Shown here in pieces: positions 23,801 to 33,800 of a stretch of DNA of 64,000 nucleotides. The notes beneath the pieces were generated by a model. It had not been told where the DNA came from, searched no databases, and worked only from the letters and a program-made list of their open reading frames with translations. The position numbers and the translations under genes are program-made. Source of the DNA: Bolinopsis microptera (lineage: Eukaryota > Ctenophora > Tentaculata > Lobata > Bolinopsidae). The DNA lies in NCBI RefSeq assembly GCF_026151205.1, contig NC_087074.1:2170001-2234000 (forward strand), in the 5' to 3' direction. How positions within the stretch are numbered: position 1 is the stretch's first letter; the number at the start of each line of letters is the position of its first letter.

Positions 23801-25567
23801 AATAGCCCCCGTGATCAGGCCCTATCATTATAATTTGAGTAGCCAGATGCTAGATTTAAAGGTGCGATGAAACCCGCTTGTTTCTAGTGCTAGGGAAAAA
23901 AGATAAAAATCAAATTGAAAAAATAATCAAAGAAATCGACTGTAGGACGTATTTAAATTGTGGGAACACTTAGCGAAACCGAAGAAAAAGTTTGTATTAT
24001 GATGAACGCAGAAGTAAGATATCAACAATGCAATAATTGTGTACCTATAAGATACAGACTACAGCTAAAACCACTTACCTATGATGAATACGAAGATGCC
24101 GACTATGTAAAGAGGGTAGGTGAGAGAGTTCTGAGGGTTCGGCTCGAACGCAGGGCCCCTCGGTGGGGGCATCTCCGGTCCTTTGGTGGGCGGGAAACTC
24201 TCAGAGGCAGTGGGCTCTTTGGTAAACCAGGTTATGTCGTTACAGAGGGCGAATTGGCAACACTGAGAGGGAAAAATCGTTAGTTTCATCACAGAAAGTT
24301 AAGTAGAACAAAGCACAATTTTTTATTTACAAAAAATGCAGAATTTCGTATATTGTTATGCTACAAGATAACATACCTGGTGTCCAATTTTAGTTACTCA
24401 TTAGTAACCATAGTTACTCACTAGTAACCATAGTTACTCACTAGTAACCATAGTGATAAGATAACATACCTGGTGTCCAATGTTGTTCTCTTGTTCAGCA
24501 CAGAAGAAGAAACTCTCGTTGATGTGAGTGCAGCCTCGAGCGGTGACTTCGTACACTCCTCTTCTGTCCGGGTCACGTGACTCCTCAGCTAGATAGAAAC
24601 AGGAGCCCGACTCTGCAGTGCAGGTCCCGCTGTCATCTGTACAGTACTCTGCAGTACACCTGGACAATGTGTTAATAACTTGTTCTGTAAAGAAACCAAC
24701 AGTTATTGAGTCCTTCATTAGTTACCATAGTTACTCGCTAGTAACCATAGTTACTCGCTAGTAACCATTGTTACTCGCTAGTAACCATAGTTACTCGCTA
24801 GTAACCATAGTTACTCGCTAGTAACCATAGTTACTCACTAGTAACCATAGCTACTCACTAGTAACCATAGCTACTCACTAGTAACCATAGTTACTCACTA
24901 GTAACCATAGTTACTCACTAGTAACCATAGTTACTCACTAGTAACCATAGTTACTCACTAGTAACCATAGCTACTCACTAGTAACCATAGCTACTCACTA
25001 GTAACCATAGCTACTCACTAGTAACCATAGTTACTCACTAGTAACCATAGTTACTCACTAGTAACCATAGTTACTCACTAGTAACCATAGTTACTCACTA
25101 GTAACCATAGTTACTCACAAGTAACCATAGTTACTCACTAGTAACCATAGTTACTCACTAGTAACCATAGTTACTCACTAGTAACCATAGTTACTCACTA
25201 GTAACCATAGTTACTCACTAGTAACCATAGTTACTCACTAGTAACCATAGTTACTCACTAGTAACCATAGTTACTCACTAGTAAAGAAACCAACAGTACC
25301 TTTATTAATTCCTTCATTGAAGTAGTAGTTGTACAGCAATACTAATAATACAATACTAATTGATAATATAGCAATACTAAGGTAATGAAACCTAAACCCT
25401 GTACATTAAAAACATGTTATTACATACATTATACACCTGTATAACCTACACTAGCTTCTCACTCACTTGCATTCAATAGGGACGATCGTGTCTTCATCAG
25501 AGATGAATCTGGCTAGCACAGAATAGCATAGCAGGGGTAGGAGGTACAGTGGTGCGGATCTAACCAT
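20834..25567 (-). CDS. Type I TGF-beta/activin/BMP-family receptor serine/threonine kinase (ALK-like)
   Basis: Eight exons on the minus strand: 25467-25567 (signal peptide, [19 protein letters not shown]), 24470-24659, 24079-24262, 22957-23090, exon 5 ending at 22383, 21925-22032, 21673-21782 and 20834-21505. The Cys-rich ectodomain closes with CCQFALCND, the CC-x4-CN signature of the family. A transmembrane segment ([15 protein letters not shown]) spans the exon 3/4 junction. A GS-type box ([11 protein letters not shown]) precedes the kinase. The kinase has [46 protein letters not shown] and [11 protein letters not shown], and type I receptors share the GT(K/R)RYMAPE and GS box. Binding of a TGF-beta-type ligand would bring a type II receptor to phosphorylate the GS box, and the kinase would then phosphorylate R-Smads. 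The L45 loop ([15 protein letters not shown]) is unusual, so the Smad class cannot be assigned. The exon 5 acceptor lies in a 24-bp tandem array (22541-22886). Exon 6 carries a run of six A (minus strand) where the frame needs four or seven, exactly at the VAVK lysine. With the shortest exon 5 and that run corrected, the protein is about 551 residues. Confidence 0.92.
22541..22886 (-). repeat. 24-bp array carrying 15 in-frame splice acceptors of kinase exon 5
   Basis: 14 units. On the minus strand each reads CATCATCTCATCCTCAG and then AGTATAA, so each ends in a pyrimidine-rich CAG that can act as an acceptor. Exon 4 ends in phase 0, and the codon after every CAG is AGT in the frame of the GS box. 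The first possible acceptor puts the exon start at 22877 and the last at 22541, exactly 336 bp apart. Read as exon, the unit encodes SITSSHPQ with no stop. Two units carry single-base changes (SLPQ, SIAS) and stay open. Confidence 0.9.
23117..23139. promoter_or_regulatory. Two perfect TGACGTCA (CRE/ATF-type) palindromes
   Basis: TGACGTCA occurs at 23117-23124 and 23132-23139 in kinase intron 3, just upstream of exon 4. This octamer is the consensus for CREB/ATF bZIP dimers. Function here is inference. Confidence 0.4.
24367..24480 (-). repeat. Duplicated donor junction of kinase exon 2
   Basis: On the minus strand the true junction ATTGGACACCAG|GTATGTTAT (exon end 24470) is repeated about 100 bp downstream in the intron, at about 24367-24390, again as ATTGGACACCAG|GTATGTTAT. 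Between the copies lie three 20-bp GTTACTAGTGAGTAAC units. Either donor could be used. The downstream one would add about 100 nt. Confidence 0.85.
24718..25285. repeat. 20-bp minisatellite in kinase intron 1, about 28 copies
   Basis: Unit TTACTCACTAGTAACCATAG (one 20-mer). Each contains the inverted repeat GTTACT-CACT-AGTAAC. The minus-strand reading contains TAGTGAGTAAC, which includes GTGAGT, a consensus donor string. It lies between exon 1 and exon 2, and the same unit also appears next to the exon 2 donor. Confidence 0.95.
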
Positions 25568-25809
25568 TGTCTAAGATCATTATCACTGGAAAATAAATCA
25601 AAGATAATGCTTGCTTCATTATTGAAAATATAATGATGATTTAGTACTGATTATTATAGCTAGCGAAGTGAAATGAAGGAAAATAAACTAGCCTCTTAAT
25701 GAAGCCTGTAAACAATTGGGAAATTGTAAAAAATTCCACCACAATACGTTAAACTGTGTGGTGTTATAGTTCCAACCATGAATTGTCGTTTGATTTTATG
25801 CACAACGTT

Positions 25810-26505
25810 ATAGTACGTACTAGTACGTTATAGTACGTTCTAGTACGTTCTAGTACGTTCTAGTACGTTCCAGTACGTTATAGTACGTTATAGTACGTCC
25901 TAGTACGTTATAGTACGTTATAGTACGTCCTAGTACGTTCTAGTACGTACTAGTACGTTCTAGTAGTTCTAGTACGCTCTAGTACGTACTAGTATACGTT
26001 CTAGTACGATCTAGTACGATCTAGTACGTTCTAGTACGTTATAGTACGTTATAGTACGTTTTAGTACGTTCTAGTACGCTCTAGTACGTTCTAGTATGCT
26101 CTAGTACGTTCTAGTACGCTCTAGTACGTACTAGTACGTCCTAGTACGTTCTAGTACGTTCTAGTACGTTCTAGTACCTTCTAGTACGTTATAGTACATT
26201 ATAGTACGTTCTAGTACATTATAGTACGTTATAGTACGTTCTAGTACGTTCTAGTACGTTCTAGTACGTTCCAGTACGTTCTAGTACGTTAAAGTACGTT
26301 TTAGTACGTTCTAGTACCTTCTAGTACGTTATAGTACATTATAGTACGTTCTAGTACGTTCTAGTATGTTATAGTACGTCCTATTACGTCTTAGTACGTT
26401 CTAGTACGTCATATTACGTTTTAGTACGTTCTAGTACGTCCTATTACGTTTTAGTACGTTCTAGTACTTCCTATTACGTTTTAGTACGTTCTAGTACGTT
26501 AAAAC
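25810..26505. repeat. ~10-bp minisatellite (TAGTACGTTC family) upstream of the kinase gene
   Basis: About 68 units of consensus TAGTACGTTC with frequent changes in the last four bases (TTAT, TACT, CTCT, TCCT). The invariant part TAGTACG carries the palindromic GTAC. The array begins about 240 bp upstream of the kinase start codon. Confidence 0.95.
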
Positions 26506-27360
26506 GTAACTTCGTGTTCAGTTAAAGAACTATCAAAGTGTCAGAAACAACATAACGTGAGGAATAGATTGACGATCAGCAGCAATGCAGTACTCCCATT
26601 CTGTTGAATTAGTTGGATTTTAGTGGGCAGTGTGTACAAAGTGTCACCAGATGTCGTGCTGGAATCTCCAACACGTAATGCTGGGGGTGTCTCGTAATTA
26701 TTAGTAATATTACTTATAATATTACATCATTAACGGTTACCAGCTGATGGGTCAAAGCGGTTAAAACTCAGCAGCAATTGCTGAATGTTTACAACGGGCA
26801 ACATTTCAGGATGGGAGTATAATACTTGGAGCAGAGTAAATAAATTGTGGAAGTAAACATATTATAGAACTATAACGACTGAACAAGTAGTTAAAGTAAA
26901 CACACAGCAGGTATCAGTATAGACAGGTTGGTATTAATTTTTAGTAACTAACAGTCTCCTCTCCACTCTCAATAAATTGGAGCTAGAAGGTTGAGTGTCG
27001 GTAATGACACATCACAGAGTCGGTCACTTTGTACCAATATTCACCTCCAGCTAGAGAACGCTTCCTAATTAACGTACTGCTCTCCTCAATATGTGGTATG
27101 TTACGAGGCTACTTTTTATTGTTATCTTCCGTTACGAATTGTAGTTATTGTTATTCAAATTAAATAGTGGAGCATCCCGGGTATGGAAACAATAATTGTA
27201 ATCATTTAACACAACTCCAGGAAGAAATAATAATTGTGTGTTACTTTGGCAAAGCTCCCGAAGATAATGAATATGTTGAAAATAATCATAAAACTTATCG
27301 GGCGGTGTTGAAAAGGATTGCCGCCTTACCGTGTCAGATTAAGCGTGTGTATTATTAGTT
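26506..27360. other. Intergenic, no gene seen
   Basis: Unique AT-rich sequence without protein-like ORFs. A 63-codon open frame near 27167 has no recognisable features. Confidence 0.4.
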
Positions 27361-27509
27361 TTACAACTGCAGTCAAATTGAAACAGTATTGAAGCTGTAA
27401 GAAAAGAGTGGTGTATTACAACTGCAGTCAAATTGAAACAGTATTGAAGCTGTAACAGACGAGTGGTGTATTACAACTGCAGTCAAATTGAAACAGTATT
27501 GAAGCTGTC
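27361..27509. repeat. Three ~55-bp direct repeats
   Basis: Three consecutive copies containing TTACAACTGCAGTCAAATTG and AAACAGTATTGAAGCTGT, with small differences at the right end of each copy. Confidence 0.9.
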
Positions 27510-27572
27510 GACAGGTCAAATTTGATAGCAATCAAGGAAACTTCAGACGGAATACATTTAAAAGAGACAGAT

Positions 27573-27745
27573 CTGGTAACCTTGACAACCTGGTAACCTT
27601 GACAACCTGGTAACCTTGACAACCTGGTAACCTTGACAACCTGGTAACCTTGACAACCTGGTAACCTTGACAACCTGGTAACCTTGACAACCTGGTAACC
27701 TTGACAACCTGGTAACCTTGACAACCTGGTAACCTTGACAACCTG
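27573..27745. repeat. 17-bp minisatellite, about 10 copies
   Basis: Unit CTGGTAACCTTGACAAC, nearly invariant. It contains the GGTAAC core shared by many arrays in this window. The real donor of receptor B exon 8 (CAG|GTAACCTT) has the same string. Confidence 0.95.
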
Positions 27746-28121
27746 GCTGATAACAGACCTGTCCTCCATATCAGTGAAGGATATTTGCTCTTATCTGTTG
27801 TAAGGTGTGATCACAGGTGGTGATCACAGCCTGGCTGTGCTTGTCCACATTTGTTAGCAGTGAGTTGTGGTGAGTTGTAGTGAGTTGTGGTGATGTATAG
27901 TGAGTTGTGGCTAGTAACTGAGCTCTCTTCAGAATGTGCACAATGTTGCTGAGGAGTAGAGCTAGCAGTAGTGAGTAGTACAATGCAGCAATGTTGTTGA
28001 GGATGGGGAGGGTAATGGCTCGTTAGTCCAGACTAATTTCACCTCTGTTTTACCCTCGCGTACAATTGCACGGTTACAACGCTGACCATGTAAACTGTGG
28101 TGTTGTTACTGTGAGTACTGT

Positions 28122-28370
28122 AGGTAATACTAATTACTAGTTTACTACGTGTTTACTACGTGATTAGGTAATACTAATAACTAGTTTACTACGTGTTTAC
28201 TACGTGATTAGGTAATACTAATAACTAGTTTACTACGTGTTTACTACGTGATTAGGTAATACTAATAACTAGTTTACTACATGTTTACTACGTGATTAGG
28301 TAATACTAATTACGTGTTTACTTCGTGTTAACTACGTGATTAGGTAATACTAATTACTAGTTTACTAACT
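28122..28370. repeat. 44-bp repeats, about 5 copies
   Basis: Units contain AGGTAATACTAATAACTAG and TTTACTACGTGTTTACTACG. The fourth and fifth units are diverged or shortened. Confidence 0.9.
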
Positions 28371-28482
28371 GTTATTGGCTCAATTCTTTATCCACTTCTT
28401 TATCGTGAAGATATCGAAACAGTCAACAAGTCTCAATATAAACGCCGTGCCCAGGATCTGTGATGTTTTAACTAACGGACCT

Positions 28483-29146
28483 AGTAGTGTAACTATGGTA
28501 ACTAGTAGTGTAACTATGGTAACTAGTAGTGTAACTATGGTAACTAGTAGTGTAACTATGGTAACTAGTAGTGTAACTATGGTAACTAGTAGTGTAACTA
28601 TGGTAACTAGTAGTGTAACTATGGTAACTAGTAGTGTAACTATGGTAACTAGTAGTGTAACTATGGTAACTAGTAGTGTAACTATGGTAACTAGTAGTGT
28701 AACTATGGTAACTAGTAGTGTAACTATAATGGTAACTAGTAGTGTAACTATGGTAACTAGTAGTGTAACTATGGTAACTAGGACGAGAACGCTGCAGCTC
28801 GTAGTAGTATAACTATGGTAACTAGTAGTGTAACTATGGTAACTAGTAGTGTAACTATGGTAACTAGAAGTGTAACTATGGTAACTAGTAGTATAACTAT
28901 GGTAACTAGTAGTGTAACTATGGTAACTAGTAGTGTAACTATGGTAACTAGTAGTGTAACTATGGTAACTAGGACGAGAACGCTGCAGCTCGTAGTAGTA
29001 TAACTTTGGTAACTAGTAGTGTAACTATGGTAACTAGTAGTGTAACTATGGTAACTAGTAGTGTAACTATGGTAACTAGGACGAGAACGCTGCAGCTCGT
29101 AGTAGTATAACTATAGTAACTAGTAGTGTAACTATGGTAACTAGGA
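28483..29146. repeat. 21-bp minisatellite (GTAACTATG/GTAACTAGTAGT), about 28 copies in blocks
   Basis: Units read GTGTAACTATGGTAACTAGT plus one base. Three longer spacer copies starting ACTAGGACGAGAACGCTGCA interrupt the array, so there is a higher-order arrangement of blocks. The unit nearly matches the sequence just inside a BCAS3 intron (minus strand from 62154), which begins GTAACTAGCAGTGTAACTAT. Confidence 0.95.
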
Positions 29147-29249
29147 CGAGAACCCTGCCAATATGCCAGAGCTGGCTCTAAAAGAAGGAGCTCAAACACC
29201 TTGACCAAAATCTCATCTATAGCAGTAGCAGTACAAGACGCCAAATATA

Positions 29250-29692
29250 AAAGTATAGCGGAGCGGCTAGCCAAATATTAGAGTATAGCGGAGCGGCTAG
29301 CCAAATATTAAAGTATAGCGGAGCGGCTAGCCAAATATTAGAGTATAGCGGAGCGGCTAGGCAAATATTAGAGTATAGCGGAGCGGCTAGCCAAATATTA
29401 GAGTATAGCGGAGCTGCTAGCCAAATATTAGAGTATAGCGGAGCGGCTAGCCAAATATTAAAGTATAGCGGAGCGGCTAGCCAAATATTAGAATATAGCG
29501 GAGCGGCTAGGCAAATATTAGAGTATAGCGGAGCGGCTAGCCAAATATTAGAGTATAGCGGAGCTGCTAGCCAAATATTAGAGTATAGCGGAGCGGCTAG
29601 CCAAATATTAAAGTATAGCGGAGCGGCTAGCCAAATATTAGAATATAGCGGAGCGGCTAGCCAAATATTAGAGTATAGCGGAGCTAGCCTAA
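29250..29692. repeat. 30-bp minisatellite, about 15 copies
   Basis: Units read AGTATAGCGGAGCGGCTAGC and CAAATATTAG. Alternating variants (CGGCTAGG, CTGCTAGC, ATTAAAG) recur in the same order twice, which indicates a higher-order repeat. The last unit is truncated at GGAGCTAGCC. 30 bp keeps one plus-strand frame open. Confidence 0.95.
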
Positions 29693-30091
29693 TAAAGCAC
29701 GTCAGAGTATAAGTGTGTCGTCGCTAAATGGCTTGTATCGTCCACCTTTCCACCTGCAGTTTGTCCAACTTATCAAATTAGCTAGTTTTACCTTGAAGTA
29801 CTACTTACATACAGGTATCACATGACGTATAGCTTTACCTTGAACCTATAGCTTTTAAGGAAGCACTAACTTACCAGTATATTGTATAATGTATCACATG
29901 ACTAGTTTTACCTTGAACCTATAGCTTTTAAGGAAGGACTACTTACCTCAGTTTTGCCTGTATAATGACATAGGCGGTGTAGTGGTAACACTACCTGCCC
30001 TTGTATCTTGTTGTTCTATAATCTTATAATTACCTGTAAAGCTGACTACTTCAGAGCAACAACCAGAACGCTGGTGCGGGTGGTTGTGGCC

Positions 30092-30162
30092 AGCTGGTGG
30101 TAATAATGTAAAATCATTACATATGTGGCATATGTAATGATTCTACATCATTACCACCAGCT
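30092..30162. repeat. 34-bp-arm hairpin with a 3-base loop
   Basis: Arms 30092-30125 and 30129-30162 are complementary at 32 of 34 positions, with loop TGG. The arms start AGCTGGTGGTAATAATG. The intergenic position, long stem and tiny loop fit a palindromic mobile element (MITE-like) better than a typical microRNA precursor. Confidence 0.85.
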
Positions 30163-30369
30163 ACATAATATGTTGTATGTAATGACCAGAAAGGTCGGGC
30201 GAGTCACTTTTGTAATGTTATTAGAAGCAGGAGGGTGCTAAATAGGAGATGAGGGCGGTTTCATGTTAGCTTCCAATAGCATGTCCTTATATGGGCATCA
30301 CTTGGGTGGCAGTGCGTGGTTTACTTCGAAGTAAGTTTCCACAAAACAGAAGTTTAAGTATCAGTTATA

Positions 30370-30415
30370 TGACGTCATAACGGTTTGATGACATCATAAC
30401 GGTTTGATGACGTCA
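30370..30415. promoter_or_regulatory. Three 19-bp-spaced CRE-like sites
   Basis: TGACGTCA at 30370-30377, TGACATCA at 30389-30396 and TGACGTCA at 30408-30415, each followed by TAACG. The 19-bp period shows tandem duplication of a CREB/ATF-type site. No gene start is visible nearby. Confidence 0.35.
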
Positions 30416-31344
30416 TAACGCTTAGGAGGTACAGCTTCCTCTGCAATTTACTCCGTAAACTTTATGCATGATTGCACTCAGTACTGACGTTCTGGTGTTA
30501 TAATATGCCTTTAGTACCCTGGTACAGGTATATCATTCGACTTAGTGTAAAATACTAAAATAGAGTGCCTTGTACAGAATAACGAGCAAATTTTCACCTC
30601 TTGATGTTTGGATGGAACTAATACTCTAATACAGTTAGTTTTGTAATAATATGGCCAATTTGCTCATCTCTGATATAACTGGAGAAACAACCAAAGTTGA
30701 AGTTAAACAACTGAAAACAATCAGAAAAGACTGAGACAGCCTTCTTGTCATTGGTTCAACCTGGGCTAATCGCTGTTCACTTATTTATCACTTATATATA
30801 GGTATTGTTCACTTAAAAGAACTGAAAGCAAAATGAGAGCAAGAAAACATAATACAAACATAATACGAGTAGTAGAGGACATACACTCGTCCAGTGCTAA
30901 CAGTACTGATGTGCCACAACAACAGGTTAACAGTTATACAGGTTTAGAAGCCCTACTAGGTAGCCAGATTATCAGGGAGGGAAAAAGGGGGCAGTGAGGG
31001 GGAGGAAAACGGATGTAACGAACTCTTACAACCACTATCTTGCTCTCTAGAACGGTGGTGGAAAATGTGAAACCAATTGACTGAAACACGTGAATAAGAC
31101 CGTATAGCACTATATAACCCCAGCAGTTTGGTTGCACTTGACTGGTTGCATTGCTGTGTGTTGTGATCTGTCCACTCAAATTGTTCCAGCGATGGAAGTG
31201 CACTTTGTAAGATTCAGTCTGTCTGAGGGAGTCCCGGGCGGAGTCACAAGCAAGTTAGACTCAAATCTACTCGGCGGAAAATGTTCTTTGAAGAATTTAG
31301 ACAATGGGTAGTTGGCGGATTTAGTCAAAGAAAAGCAAATGTAC
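30416..31344. other. Intergenic, no gene seen
   Basis: Unique sequence without convincing ORFs or repeats. Confidence 0.4.
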
Positions 31345-33800
31345 AAATCCAGAAAAATGAAAGAAAGTAACAACAAGAGGGACGGGAGAGACGACAAGGT
31401 AACCAATAAAAAGAGGGACGAGAGAAAGAGGCGACATAGTAACCAATAAAAAGAAGGACTAGAGGATGACAAATTAAGTAATAACAAGAAGGACTAGAGA
31501 GAGACGACAAGTTAAATACCAACAAGAGGGACGAGAGAAAGAGGCGACATAGTAACCAATAAAAAGAAGGATGAGAGAGACGACAAGGTAACCAATAAAA
31601 AGACGGACGAGAGGACGACAAGTTAAATACCAACAAGAGGGACGAGAGAAAGAGGCGAAATAGTAACCAATAAAAAGAAGGACTAGAGAGAGACGACAAG
31701 GTAATCAATAAAAAGAGGGACGAGAGGACGACAAGTTAAATACCAACAAGAGGGACGAGAGAAAGAGGCGACATAGTAACCAATAAAAAGAAGGACTAGG
31801 GGATGACAAGTTAAATAACAACAAGACGGACGAGAGAAAGAGGCGACATAGTAACCAATAAAAAGAAGGACTAGAGAGAGACGACAAGGTAATCAATAAA
31901 AAGAGGGACGAGAGGACGACAAGTTAAATACCAACAAGAGGGACGAGAGAAAGAGGCGACATAGTAACCAATAAAAAGAAGGACTAGAGAGAGACGACAA
32001 GGTAATCAATAAAAAGAGGGACGAGAGGACGACAAGTTAAATACCAACAAGAGGGACGAGAGAAAGAGGCGACATAGTAACCAATAAAAAGAAGGACTAG
32101 AGGATGACAAATTAAGTAATAACAAGAAGGAAGAGAGGACAACAAGTTAAATACCAACAAGAGGGACGAGAGAAAGAGGCGACATAGTAACCAATAAAAA
32201 GAAGGACTAGAGGATGACAAATTAAGTAATAACAAGACGGACGAGAGAGACGACAAAGCAACTAAAAACAAGAGGGACGAGAGAAAGAGGCGACATAGTA
32301 ATCAATAAAAAGAAGGACTAGAGGATGACAAATTAAGTAACAACAAGAAGGACTAGAGAGAGACGACAAGTTAAATACCAACAAGAGGGACGAGAGAAAG
32401 AGGCGACATAGTAACCAATAAAAAGAAGGACTAGAGAGAGACGACAAGGTAACCAATAAAAAGAGGGACGAGAGGACGACAAGTTAAATACCAACAAGAG
32501 GGACGAGAGAAAGAGGCGACATAGTAATCAATAAAAAGAAGGACTAGAGGATGACAAATTAAGTAATAACAAGAAGGACTAGAGAGAGACGACAAGTTAA
32601 ATACCAACAAGAGGGACGAGAGAAAGAGGCGACATAGTAACCAATAAAAAGAAGGACTAGAGGATGACAAATTAAGTAATAACAAGAAGGACGAGAGGAC
32701 GACAAGTTAAATAACAACAAGAGGGACGAGAGAAAGAGGCGACATAGTAATCAATAAAAAGAAGGACTAGAGGATGACAAATTAAGTAACAACAAGAGGG
32801 ACGAGAGAAAGAGACGACATAGTAACCAATAAAAAGAAGGACTAGAGGATGACAAATTAAGTAACAACAAGAAGGACTAGAGAGAGACGACAAGTTAAAT
32901 ACCAACAAGAGGGACGAGAGAAAGAGGCGACATAGTAACCAATAAAAAGAAGGACTAGAGAGAGACGACAAGGTAATCAATAAAAAGAGGGACGAGAGGA
33001 CGACAAGTTAAATACCAACAAGAGGGACGAGAGAAAGAGGCGACATAGTAACCAATAAAAAGAAGGACTAGAGGACGACAAGGTAATCAATAAAAAGAGG
33101 GACGAGAGGACGACAAGTTAAATACCAACAAGAGGGACGAGAGAAAGAGGCGACATAGTAACCAATAAAAAGAAGGACTAGAGGATGACAAATTAAGTAA
33201 CAACAAGAGGGACGAGAGAAAGAGACGACATAGTAACCAATAACAAGACGGACGAGAGAGACGACAAGTTAAATACCAACAAGAGGGACGAGAGAAAGAG
33301 GCGACATAGTAACCAATAAAAAGAAGGACTAGAGGATGACAAATTAAGTAACAACAAGAGGGACGAGAGAAAGAGACGACATAGTAACCAATAACAAGAC
33401 GGACGAGAGAGACGACAAGTTAAATACCAACAAGAGGGACGAGAGAAAGAGGCGACATAGTAACCAATAAAAAGAAGGACTAGAGGATGACAAATTAAGT
33501 AATAACAAGAAGGAAGAGAGGACGACAAGTTAAATAACAACAAGAGGGACGAGAGAAAGAGGCGACATAGTAACCAATAAAAAGAAGGACTAGAGAGAGA
33601 CGACAAGGTAACCAATAAAAAGAGGGACGAGAGAAAGAGGCGACATAGTAACCAATAAAAAGAAGGACTAGAGGATGACAAATTAAGTAATAACAAGAAG
33701 GAAGAGAGGACGACAAGTTAAATAACAACAAGAGGGACGAGAGAAAGAGGCGACATAGTAACCAATAAAAAGAGGGACGAGAGGGACGACAAAGCAACTA
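31345..33800. repeat. Composite higher-order minisatellite, purine-rich on the + strand
   Basis: Built from a few ~30-42-bp blocks: TAACCAATAAAAAGAAGGAC, TAGAGGATGACAAATTAAG, TAACAACAAGAGGGACGAG, and AGAAAGAGGCGACATAGTAA, joined in variable order. The plus strand is almost pyrimidine-poor, so minus-strand frames read as Leu/Ser-rich ORFs of up to 167 residues. These have only repeat composition and I do not call them genes. Confidence 0.95.

Noticed and set aside
24718..25285. CRISPR-like array of a 20-bp palindromic repeat
   Set aside because: The units are contiguous with no unique spacers, and the locus is an intron of an animal gene.
28375..29003. Open frames made of SVTMVTS repeats
   Set aside because: These are products of the 21-bp minisatellite; no signal peptide, exon structure or unique sequence supports a gene.
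29155..29280. Possible exon ending in SIAERLAKY before the 30-bp array
   Set aside because: The reading frame looks protein-like for about 30 residues, but no splice partner or start is visible. It may be the seed of the array but cannot be supported as a gene.
31176..33797. Series of 60-170-residue Leu/Ser-rich open frames on the minus strand
   Set aside because: They only translate the composite minisatellite. The same blocks are open because the strand is stop-poor, and there is no start context, domain or splice pattern.
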